DNA from: an uncultured archaeon
GTDB lineage: Archaea > Aenigmatarchaeota > Aenigmatarchaeia > CG10238-14 > SCSR01
NCBI GenBank assembly: GCA_938017915.1
Contig: CALIKW010000090.1
Span: 1-5,990 of the forward strand
Direction of reading: 5' to 3'
DNA length: 5,990 bases
This document shows, piece by piece, positions 1-5,990 of this stretch (the stretch's first letter is position 1; every line of letters starts with the position of its first letter). A program made the translations under genes and the position numbers. The notes under the pieces were generated by a model. The model searched no databases. It saw only the letters and a list, made by a program, of their open reading frames with translations, and was not told where the DNA came from.

Positions 1-3000
1 CATTAACTTGTAGCATAACTGAAATTACTGACACATCTTATTGCATATGGTTTTTGGTTAGGAATGGAAGTGGAGAATATGATTTAATTAATTTTCTAAC
101 AAACGAGGAAAATTCAACGAATTTTACTCTTATTTTTAATGTTAGCAACCATCCTCCAGGAAGGTATACGGGAAAAATAATGATTTTTAATTCTTCCAAT
201 TCTTCAGAAAATGTATCTTTAAACACCTTTTTAGATATAGAAATACCTGTAAGCGAAAATGGTATAGGTTCTTTTAAGGGAGTTTTTCCTCCAAATTCTT
301 CACAATACCATTCCTTCTATTTTAACACTTCTTCAGTAGAAAATTCAACTTCAGTTAGAATAAACTTTACTTCATCCTCTAATTCCCACATATTTCTTTT
401 TGACAATAACCTTAAAGAAAAGTCGATAGAAGACTCTTTAGATAAAATTATCTTTTATCAAAACTTTCCACCTTTCAGTTTCTTGGAAATAAGAATCTAT
501 GGAAATGAAACAAAAAGTATAGAATATTTTGGAAATTTGATTTTTTCCACGCTAAATTCAAGTAAAGAAGAAATTGATTTTGGTGTTGTTAACGCGAGTA
601 ATAAAACCATCACTTCATTCAACTTAACAAATATTGGCAATCTAATTCATTCAAATGTGGGTGAAAGTAAGTTTCTCTATTTTGTAAGAAGGTTTAATGA
701 TAGCAAACCAAAAAATTTCAGCTTTTTAGTTCCAGATACCAATATAGCTTCAAAAGTGAGAGTAAGCTTAACTTGGAATGAAGATACTAATTACTCTTTA
801 ACTCTTTACAAGCCAGATGGATCGAAAATCGAGTCTATCAATAAACATATTTATTCAAAGTTTGTTGGAGCAGAAAAGGAAGAATTTTTAGAAGCTGATG
901 CAGAAAAGGGGTATTGGATTGCTGAAGTCAAAAATTATTCTCAACCATCAGATTATAACCTTACAATTTTAATTGAATTTAATGCAAGCAATTGGATTAT
1001 CACAAACTATTCAACCTTCAGTTTTAATAAAAGTAATGAAGAAAATTCAAGCTTAGGAGTAGAGCTTAACCTTACAGCTTCGAACAATTCATTGGATGGA
1101 ATGTATGAGGGTTATGTGGAGTATCTTGATATTAATAAAGCTGGGATAAGAGTAAAAATTAAATTCAATCTAACTGCTCCAATGTTAATTATAAATAACA
1201 CAATAAACTCTAGCTCAGTAAGGATAACTGAAAACATAAATGCAAACCTTACTAAAGTTTTAAATATCTCGATAAAAAATGAAGGCAGCTATGACATTAC
1301 AAATATAACTGTTTTAAACTCAAGTTTTCTGAATTGCTCGACAAATGCAAGCAATTTTATAAGAATAACTGAAATAGAATTTCCAAGCAATTTAAGTAAG
1401 GGAGAAAATTCTTCGATTAACATTACACTCCAAATAAAAACTAATGAAACTAACGATAAAGTTTGCTTATACAAAGGTTGGATTTTTATTTCAACTAATG
1501 AAAGTGAATATCCAGCTGTTCCTTATAACTCTTTCAACTTAACGATAGAAGTGAATTTAACCGATAAAATAATTGCAAACATTACTGGAATAGAAACTGC
1601 TGATGGAGATAATTGGATTAATTTCACTTCTTTACCTGAAAACGTAACTGTAAAATACTTAAACTTATTCTATATAAACGGAACAAAAATAAGAGGGAAT
1701 ATAGTTTATTTTGAAAATATTACTGAAACAAGATTAAGCCATAAGAATTTGAGCTATTATATACCAAGCTCAGGAAACTTGCCTAGATACAACTATTCTC
1801 AATTTGAGGATGGAAGTGAAAGCGGGAATTATGTTTTTAACTTTTCTGTTCCAGCAAATGAATTGGGAGGAGTTTATCAAGTTTTAATAGGTATAAAAAC
1901 TTCTGATGGAAAATTAGAAGGAAGAGCAACGAATGCTGAATTAATTATAAATAATACTGCACTCTCAATAGAAGATTTGGATTGTCCCATAGATTCTATG
2001 GTTGTTGACGAATCCAAGATTTGTAGCGTGAGAGTTAAAAATTACGGTCCATTAGCCACAACCACAGCAAAATTAGTTTTTAATGAATCGTGCACAGCAA
2101 TATCAGTAAACCCAACAGAAAGAACAATAAGCTTAGGTGGATTTAATAGTAGCTTATACAATTTTACAGTAACAGCAATAACAAATGGAACTTGTAATGC
2201 TTGGATAAATGTAAGCGGAGTTAAGTGGTATGAAGCAAGTGCTAAATATTTAACTATATACGTTGCTCCGAAAAGTGTTAGCCAAGAGGAAAATCGAACA
2301 ATAAGTTTGCCTGTTTATGTTGTTGACTTAAGCTTTACGGAAGTTGATAATTTGATAAATGTTGTACAAAATTCAAGCAATTTTACAGTAGTAAAAGTAA
2401 AAAATACTGGAAATATTAGTGCTGATGTAAACTTTTCTGTAGAGGGAATTAATTCAACATGGTATTCTATAAATACCACAAACTATTCTAAAGTAAGAGT
2501 TAATAGTGAGGTTTCCTTTTTGGTAAACTTTTCTGTTGGAAGTGAAGAAATAGGAGATTATTCCGGAATTTTTAAAGTTAAAGGAATAAACGATTTATGG
2601 AATCTTGAAAAAACTATAAGCTCTAACTTTAAATTGAGAGTTCTTCCTTCAGAAGAAACTAAGAAAAGAATAGAGGAAATTATAGCTTTTATTGAGCAAA
2701 CCACAACCCTTTTTGCAAATCAAATAAAGGATTTAAAAGAGAGAAATTACAATACCACAATAATTGAAACTCTTTTCTCAGAATTTCGAAGTAAGGTTGA
2801 AGAAGCTAAAAATTATGTTCAATACGGAGATTACATTTCTGCAAATTCTTTACTGAATCAATTAATTAAATTAAAAGATGCGATTGAAGAGGGAATAAAA
2901 AATGCTAAGCAAATGATTAAAGAAAAGGAAGAGGAGGAAAAGAAAGAGTTCCAGTTAAAAACAATTTTGATTTTTCTTGGTACTATGTGCGGAATAGTCT

Positions 3001-3152
3001 TAGTTTATCTCTTTTGGCCTGTAAAGCCAAAGAAATTTTATGTTTTAGAAAAGAAAGTTAGAAAAATTAAAAGGGAAGAGATCTGGAATAAGCTCAAAGA
3101 AAGATGGGATAGGCTGTTTGAAGATAGAATTAAAAAAAGGAGGAAAAAATGA
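1..3152 (+). CDS. Large sequon-rich archaeal cell-surface protein, C-terminally membrane-anchored (5' partial)
   Basis: The frame is open from the first whole codon at position 3, so the true start lies upstream; TTG at 54 is the first possible start in view but has no Shine-Dalgarno or signal peptide after it. At least 1049 residues are visible. Numbering from TTG 54: a beta-rich ectodomain (1 to about 865) holds Ig/NEW3-like sandwiches, including three related modules ending near 65, 376 and 865, and two segments (about 68-170 and 196-305) resembling pre-peptidase C-terminal (PPC) folds. A charged helical stalk follows (866-967), then one transmembrane helix (970-988) and a 44-residue tail with about 20 Lys/Arg. 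About 67 N-X-S/T sequons occur, all before the membrane helix. Ectodomain Cys come in even numbers (428/471, 644/657, 680/714, plus two upstream of TTG), which suggests disulfides. No catalytic motif was recognised. Inferred role: glycosylated envelope, adhesion or recognition protein. Architecture is fairly sure; function is unknown. Confidence 0.85.
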   Translation, partial: LTCSITEITDTSYCIWFLVRNGSGEYDLINFLTNEENSTNFTLIFNVSNHPPGRYTGKIMIFNSSNSSENVSLNTFLDIEIPVSENGIGSFKGVFPPNSSQYHSFYFNTSSVENSTSVRINFTSSSNSHIFLFDNNLKEKSIEDSLDKIIFYQNFPPFSFLEIRIYGNETKSIEYFGNLIFSTLNSSKEEIDFGVVNASNKTITSFNLTNIGNLIHSNVGESKFLYFVRRFNDSKPKNFSFLVPDTNIASKVRVSLTWNEDTNYSLTLYKPDGSKIESINKHIYSKFVGAEKEEFLEADAEKGYWIAEVKNYSQPSDYNLTILIEFNASNWIITNYSTFSFNKSNEENSSLGVELNLTASNNSLDGMYEGYVEYLDINKAGIRVKIKFNLTAPMLIINNTINSSSVRITENINANLTKVLNISIKNEGSYDITNITVLNSSFLNCSTNASNFIRITEIEFPSNLSKGENSSINITLQIKTNETNDKVCLYKGWIFISTNESEYPAVPYNSFNLTIEVNLTDKIIANITGIETADGDNWINFTSLPENVTVKYLNLFYINGTKIRGNIVYFENITETRLSHKNLSYYIPSSGNLPRYNYSQFEDGSESGNYVFNFSVPANELGGVYQVLIGIKTSDGKLEGRATNAELIINNTALSIEDLDCPIDSMVVDESKICSVRVKNYGPLATTTAKLVFNESCTAISVNPTERTISLGGFNSSLYNFTVTAITNGTCNAWINVSGVKWYEASAKYLTIYVAPKSVSQEENRTISLPVYVVDLSFTEVDNLINVVQNSSNFTVVKVKNTGNISADVNFSVEGINSTWYSINTTNYSKVRVNSEVSFLVNFSVGSEEIGDYSGIFKVKGINDLWNLEKTISSNFKLRVLPSEETKKRIEEIIAFIEQTTTLFANQIKDLKERNYNTTIIETLFSEFRSKVEEAKNYVQYGDYISANSLLNQLIKLKDAIEEGIKNAKQMIKEKEEEEKKEFQLKTILIFLGTMCGIVLVYLFWPVKPKKFYVLEKKVRKIKREEIWNKLKERWDRLFEDRIKKRRKK
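48..248 (+). repeat. Protein-level repeat copy 1 (W...GxYxG...P beta-sandwich module)
   Basis: This 67-codon stretch of the surface-protein gene starts at a Trp (48-50), carries a GRYTG motif at 159-173 and ends at a Pro (246-248) after alternating hydrophobic residues. It matches copies at 993-1181 and 2460-2648 in length, Trp/Pro boundaries and GxYxG position. DNA identity is low, so the duplication is old. The fold resembles NEW3/APHP-like Ig domains; that is inference from pattern, not a search. Confidence 0.5.
993..1181 (+). repeat. Protein-level repeat copy 2 (W...GxYxG...P beta-sandwich module)
   Basis: This 63-codon module runs from Trp 314 to Pro 376 of the surface protein (numbered from TTG 54), with GMYEG at 1098-1112. 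Like copy 1 it carries an N-E-E-N-S stretch upstream of the GxYxG motif and ends in a hydrophobic/Thr strand before Pro. It follows the second PPC-like segment. Confidence 0.5.
2460..2648 (+). repeat. Protein-level repeat copy 3 (W...GxYxG...P beta-sandwich module)
   Basis: This 63-codon module runs from Trp 803 to Pro 865, with GDYSG at 2553-2567. It is the membrane-proximal copy and is followed directly by the helical stalk. Together with the preceding strands (from about 2347, with a KVKNTGN motif) it looks most like a NEW3/APHP-type domain, in which a K/N-x-G turn and a late GxYxG are typical. Confidence 0.5.
2649..2954 (+). other. Membrane-proximal helical stalk / coiled-coil region of the surface protein
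   Basis: Residues 866-967 (from TTG 54) are rich in Glu, Lys, Ile and Leu with no strand-like alternation. They suggest two or three long helices, with a short G-D-Y turn near 2827-2835, ending in a Glu/Lys-rich run just before the membrane helix (2961-3017). Only one sequon (NTT, 2751-2759) lies here, against dozens in the beta domains. Likely a spacer or oligomerisation element lifting the ectodomain off the membrane. Confidence 0.6.
3139..3143 (+). promoter_or_regulatory. Shine-Dalgarno GGAGG embedded in the upstream gene's last codons
   Basis: GGAGG ends 5 nt before the ATG at 3149, a near-ideal archaeal ribosome binding site. It is read in the upstream frame as AGG AGG (Arg-Arg) within the basic C-terminal tail. 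With the ATGA stop/start overlap at 3149-3152 it fixes this start and points to translational coupling. Confidence 0.8.
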
Positions 3153-4102
3153 AAGAAAAAGTTTATGCTTTAATTCCAAACTTATTATTTTTTCTTGCTG
3201 TTCTTTCTTTATTTTTTTCAGGATTAAGTTTTGAAAAAGCAATCGTTTTAGAGAGCCAAGCCTTTTCTAAATTCTTAAAAGATTTAAGGGAAAGAGAATT
3301 TTTTTATGCTTTTGGAGAAATTTTAAAAACTGTTTTTTTAGAAGCAGTAATTCCTTTACTTCCCTTTTTATTTCTGACCATTCTTGGCTTTTCTCTTATA
3401 CTTTTATTAAAAAGAGAAATTGATTTTCCTGCTCTGATGTTAATTCAAGCAATGTTCTTTGCTTTAGCCCTTTTTATAAATCTTTCGTTAATCTCAATTT
3501 TCATTTACTTAGGCATAATAACCACTTCATTTTCAATAAAAAAGCTTGAAGATAAAATAAATTTTTCTTCCGGCTCTTCCTTATCTCAAAGTTCAATGAA
3601 GTGGTTAAGCATTTTTATTTCAGTAGGTTTTTTCCTCAATCTTCAACTAAATTTAAACAGTTATTATAACCTGATTTACAAGTCAAACATGGATTTTATA
3701 AAAAGCATGATTCCAGATGTTGAAAGTTTAATTAAAGCCCAAACCTCAGAAGCTTCTAGGTTTATAAATGAAACTACGGAAGGAATAAAAAGCAGTTTAA
3801 GCAGTGCTTACTCTAAATTGGATTTAACTCAAAGAGAAGCGTGCAATTTCATGTACAATAGCTTGGTTAATGCAATAAATGATTACAAAATTGAGGCAAA
3901 TAAAAGGCTTTATGAGAAAATTGAGAGAGAAGAAAAAGGAATAGAAGAATATGTTGAGCAAATAGTTCCGTTTGACCAGTTAATTAAAATAACTCCACTA
4001 CTACTTTCAATACTTCTATTCACACTTTTAGAAATAATAAAACCCTTCCTTTCCCTCATCTTTGGATCTATCTTCTTTTTAATAGAAAAATTTAGGACTT
4101 AA
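3149..4102 (+). CDS. Multi-pass membrane protein with long extracytoplasmic helical loop, unknown function
   Basis: 317 residues. The start is set by GGAGG 5 nt upstream and the ATGA overlap with the surface-protein stop, so both are probably made from one mRNA. Hydrophobic segments lie near residues 8-27, 62-87, 94-112, 113-130 and 152-169, then after a hydrophilic stretch (170-277) near 278-297 and 299-314. Lys/Arg after segment 2 (LKRE) and segment 4 (KKLEDK) fit a cytoplasmic side by the positive-inside rule, placing loop 170-277 outside. That loop is helical, rich in Glu, Lys and Ser, and holds a possible glycosylation site at Asn207 (NET). No transporter, protease, glycosyltransferase or ATPase motif was seen. 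The operon suggests a membrane partner, anchor or assembly factor for the upstream glycoprotein; this is inference. The last two hydrophobic segments may be one hairpin, so the count of six or seven helices is uncertain. Confidence 0.85.
   Translation: MKEKVYALIPNLLFFLAVLSLFFSGLSFEKAIVLESQAFSKFLKDLREREFFYAFGEILKTVFLEAVIPLLPFLFLTILGFSLILLLKREIDFPALMLIQAMFFALALFINLSLISIFIYLGIITTSFSIKKLEDKINFSSGSSLSQSSMKWLSIFISVGFFLNLQLNLNSYYNLIYKSNMDFIKSMIPDVESLIKAQTSEASRFINETTEGIKSSLSSAYSKLDLTQREACNFMYNSLVNAINDYKIEANKRLYEKIEREEKGIEEYVEQIVPFDQLIKITPLLLSILLFTLLEIIKPFLSLIFGSIFFLIEKFRT
4081..4091 (-). terminator. Possible U-tract terminator of the 141-aa gene
   Basis: Immediately after its TAA the minus strand reads ATTTTTCTATT, a short T-rich run of the kind that can end archaeal transcripts without a hairpin. 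It lies inside the oppositely oriented membrane-protein gene, and AT-rich DNA gives such runs by chance, so support is weak. Confidence 0.25.
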
Positions 4103-4517
4103 CACTTTCTGAAAAAAGATGGTAAACTGGGAGAGTAACTTTTGACTTAAAGCTTGATTCTAGAGCTGAAATTTCCTGAAAAGATTTAGCTTTTAAAACT
4201 TTTTCCATAATTTCTTTTGCACTTTCTATAACTTCGTTTGCCAACTTAATATCAACTTTTAAATATCTTGAAGAAACAAAGCCAATTATTTTATCTAAAT
4301 TACTTATTATAACAGCTTTATATCCGTCAAAGAACTTTTTTTCCGTTAAAAAGGAGTTTAAGTCTCTTTTTATTCTTACTAAACTTTCACTCAACCTTTC
4401 ATCCTTCAACCTCAAAACCAAGTTATCACAAAAACTCAATTGGAATTTTTTCGCATCTAAAAGCTCTTGAGTTGCTAAGCAAAGACTTATGGGAGTTAAA
4501 TCATGAATAGTTAGCAT
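4092..4517 (-). CDS. Hypothetical mostly helical small protein (141 aa)
   Basis: The product is not recognised. It starts at ATG 4517-4515, preceded on the minus strand by AGGGA with 4 nt spacing, a modest Shine-Dalgarno, and by a TATA-like box 46 nt upstream. The protein looks soluble: no signal peptide and no membrane helix. Amphipathic Leu/Lys/Glu-rich stretches at about 10-22, 32-60 and 88-125 suggest a helical fold, with a short hydrophobic stretch at 68-83 (AVIISNLDKIIGFVSS). Two Cys (13, 30) form no metal-binding motif. Its 3' end overlaps the membrane-protein gene tail-to-tail by 11 bp, and it is divergent from aIF5B. The long, well-spaced frame with its own start signals, and the lack of any competing + strand gene between 4103 and 4577, argue that it is real. 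A link to translation through the aIF5B neighbour is possible but unsupported. Confidence 0.75.
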   Translation of the reverse strand: MLTIHDLTPISLCLATQELLDAKKFQLSFCDNLVLRLKDERLSESLVRIKRDLNSFLTEKKFFDGYKAVIISNLDKIIGFVSSRYLKVDIKLANEVIESAKEIMEKVLKAKSFQEISALESSFKSKVTLPVYHLFSESVKS

Positions 4518-4539
4518 TCTTTCCCTAATTTAAATGTTA

Positions 4540-4549
4540 TTTAAAAATA
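4540..4549 (+). promoter_or_regulatory. TATA-like box for aIF5B
   Basis: TTTAAAAATA is centred about 33 nt before the ATG at 4578. Standard spacing puts transcription start near 4571, a leader of only about 7 nt, so the aIF5B mRNA may be nearly leaderless; no good Shine-Dalgarno precedes the ATG (only GCGGA at 4568-4572). The more TATA-like TATATAG at 4562-4568 is too close to the start to serve this direction. Confidence 0.4.
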
Positions 4550-4558
4550 AAAATTTGT

Positions 4559-4567
4559 TATTATATA
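4559..4567 (-). promoter_or_regulatory. TATA-like box for the 141-aa gene
   Basis: The minus strand reads TATATAATA, centred 46 nt from the ATG at 4517. With the usual archaeal spacing of about 26 nt from TATA centre to transcription start, the start would fall near 4537, giving a leader of about 20 nt that contains the AGGGA element. No clear BRE was seen. Confidence 0.45.
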
Positions 4568-4577
4568 GCGGATTTAC

Positions 4578-5990
4578 ATGGAAATAAGAAGCCCTATAGT
4601 TGTTACAATGGGTCACATAGACCATGGAAAAACTTCTTTACTCGATGCTATAAGAGGAACTGCTGTTAATAAAGCTGAGCCTGGTCAGCTAACACAACAT
4701 GTTGGAGCAAGTTATGTTCCTACTGAAGTAATTAAAAAGATTTGCTCCGAACTAATAGAAAAGTTAAACATAAGGATAACAGTTCCTGGGCTACTTTTTA
4801 TCGATACACCTGGGCATGCAGCTTTTATAACTTTAAGGAAAAGAGGAGGGGCTGTATCTGATCTGGCTATTCTTGTTATAGATATAAATGAAGGATTTCA
4901 GGAACAAACAGATGAGAGTTTAAAAATTTTGAGAGAATATAAAACGCCGTTTGTTGTTGCTGCCACAAAAATAGACAAAATTACTGGGTGGAAATCTTTC
5001 GAAAATTCATGCTTTTTGGATAGTTTTAAAAATCAATCTGATTTTGCTAAGGAAGAGGAAGAAAAATTGCTTTACCGTTTAGTTTCCCAACTTGCAGAAA
5101 GGGGCTTTAATTCAGAAAGATTTGATAGGATTGAAAATTTTGCTAAGCAAATAGCAATAGTTCCTTGCTCTGGAAAAACTGGGGAAGGTGTTCCTGAATT
5201 GCTCGCAATTCTCTGTGGTTTGGCTCAGCATTTTTTGAAGGAAAGACTTAAAATTTCTGAAGCAGGAAGAGGAACTGTTTTAGAAGTTAAGGAAGTTAAG
5301 GGTCTCGGCACTACTATAGATGTGATAATATACGATGGAAGTGTGAGCAGGGGGGATTACTTAATAATAGGTGGGAAGGAACCTTTAGTAACTAGAATAA
5401 AAGCACTTTTAGTTCCTAGACCTTTACAAGAACTCAGAATTGAAAAACAATTTGAGAATATAGAAAAGATTAATGCTGCTGCAGGAGTAAAAATCGCTGC
5501 TCCTAATTTAGAAAATGTTATACCTGGCTCTCCAATAATTTTTGTTAAAAGTGAAGAGGAAATTGAAAAAGCGAAAGAAAATGTTCAAAGAGAAATTGAG
5601 GAAGTAGAATTTAAAAAGGATATAAATGGTGTTGTTGTTAAAGCAGATACTTTAGGGAGCTTGGAAGCTATGATAAAACTTCTAAGTGAAGAAAAAATCC
5701 CTATAAGAAAGGCTGAGATAGGGAATGTTAAGAAAGAAGATATTATAGAGGCTAGCAACACTTCTGAGAATTTGAGAAAAGTCATACTTGGATTTAACGT
5801 TAAAATTTTGGAAGAAGCAAAAAATCTGGCAAGAGATTTAAAAATAGAAATTTTTACTAGCAACATAATTTATAGGATAATAGAAGAATATAAGGAGTGG
5901 TGCTTGAAGGAAAAAGAAAGGGAAATTAGGGAAAAACTTGAAAAAATAACATGGCCTGCAAAAATCAAAATTCTTCCTGGCTATGTATTC
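4578..5990 (+). CDS. infB: Translation initiation factor aIF5B (IF-2 family GTPase), 3' partial
   Basis: aIF5B is the ribosome-dependent GTPase that promotes joining of the ribosomal subunits and helps place initiator tRNA. The 471 visible residues start at ATG 4578 and run off the window. G-domain motifs: G1 GHIDHGKT (12-19), switch I Thr39 in GQLTQHVGA, G3 DTPGH (76-80), G4 TKID (130-133), G5-type SGKTGEG (198-204). Domain II begins at GRGTVLEV (230) with the typical KGLGTT stretch; domain III begins near Asp348 (GVVVKADTLGSLEA); domain IV begins near Pro460. Known archaeal aIF5Bs are about 600 residues, so some 120-130 are missing at the right. There is no long N-terminal extension and no intein at G1, where some archaeal homologues carry one. 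Two oddities are Thr for the usual Asn at the first G4 position and Gly for the usual Ala in G5. Family assignment is very secure. Confidence 0.97.
   Translation, partial: MEIRSPIVVTMGHIDHGKTSLLDAIRGTAVNKAEPGQLTQHVGASYVPTEVIKKICSELIEKLNIRITVPGLLFIDTPGHAAFITLRKRGGAVSDLAILVIDINEGFQEQTDESLKILREYKTPFVVAATKIDKITGWKSFENSCFLDSFKNQSDFAKEEEEKLLYRLVSQLAERGFNSERFDRIENFAKQIAIVPCSGKTGEGVPELLAILCGLAQHFLKERLKISEAGRGTVLEVKEVKGLGTTIDVIIYDGSVSRGDYLIIGGKEPLVTRIKALLVPRPLQELRIEKQFENIEKINAAAGVKIAAPNLENVIPGSPIIFVKSEEEIEKAKENVQREIEEVEFKKDINGVVVKADTLGSLEAMIKLLSEEKIPIRKAEIGNVKKEDIIEASNTSENLRKVILGFNVKILEEAKNLARDLKIEIFTSNIIYRIIEEYKEWCLKEKEREIREKLEKITWPAKIKILPGYVF

Noticed and set aside
54..56. TTG as the true start of the surface protein
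   Set aside because: The same frame is open back to the window edge, includes a Trp that matches the start of the repeat module, and no ribosome binding site or signal peptide is present at the TTG.
38..226. 62-codon open frame on the - strand
   Set aside because: Lies wholly antisense to the surface-protein gene, with no start signals; AT-rich coding DNA produces such frames by chance.
981..1356. Exact 13-nt DNA repeat AATGCAAGCAATT at 981-993 and 1344-1356
   Set aside because: Both copies encode N-A-S-N in the same frame and are explained by shared sequon codon choice; no array or regular spacing.
1289..1474. 61-codon open frame on the - strand
   Set aside because: Antisense shadow of the surface-protein repeats; its hydrophobicity comes from reading Asn/Ser-rich codons in reverse.
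3045..3242. 65-codon open frame on the - strand rich in Phe
   Set aside because: Covers the junction of two well-supported + strand genes; Phe richness is the complement of Lys/Glu codons.
4562..4568. TATATAG as a + strand TATA box for aIF5B
   Set aside because: Its centre is only about 13 nt before the ATG, which would put transcription start inside the coding region; it fits the - strand gene instead.
4611..4660. Possible intein at the G1 motif of aIF5B, as in some archaea
   Set aside because: The reading runs uninterrupted from GHIDHGKT into SLLDAIRGT, so no intein is inserted.
5585..5866. 93-codon open frame on the - strand
   Set aside because: Antisense to conserved aIF5B domain III; Ser/Leu/Phe-rich composition is typical of a reverse-read charged helix gene.

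Overview
The window is AT-rich (about 30% GC by eye) and looks archaeal. The best evidence is the gene running off the right edge: a recognisable archaeal/eukaryotic-type translation initiation factor aIF5B, without the long N-terminal extension of eIF5B or bacterial IF2. Other archaeal signs are TATA-like boxes at plausible distances from starts, Arg codons that are almost all AGA/AGG, and a cell-surface protein packed with N-glycosylation sequons. I cannot place it in a phylum; a DPANN or other low-GC archaeon would fit, but that is only an impression.

Left part (1-4102, + strand): a two-gene operon. The first gene enters from the left edge, already open and in frame. It encodes a very large Asn/Ser/Thr-rich ectodomain of repeated beta-sandwich domains, then a charged helical stalk, one transmembrane helix and a strongly basic cytoplasmic tail. 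The second gene starts inside the stop of the first (ATGA overlap), behind a perfect GGAGG Shine-Dalgarno that is itself the AGG-AGG codons of the basic tail. It encodes a multi-pass membrane protein with one long extracytoplasmic helical loop. The pair looks like a co-produced envelope complex of unknown function.

Middle (4092-4577): a 141-residue gene of unknown function on the - strand. It overlaps the membrane-protein gene tail-to-tail by 11 bp and is divergent from the aIF5B gene across only 60 bp. That gap holds TATA-like elements suitable for both directions.

Right part (4578-5990, + strand): aIF5B without an intein. The G domain, domain II and domain III are present; domain IV is cut off by the window edge. 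Its G4 GTP-specificity motif reads TKID where aIF5B usually has NKID.

I saw no tRNA, rRNA, CRISPR array, insertion sequence or transposase. The window is almost wholly coding. The parts most worth follow-up are the sequon-saturated surface protein and its coupled membrane partner; the rest is ordinary housekeeping plus one orphan gene.
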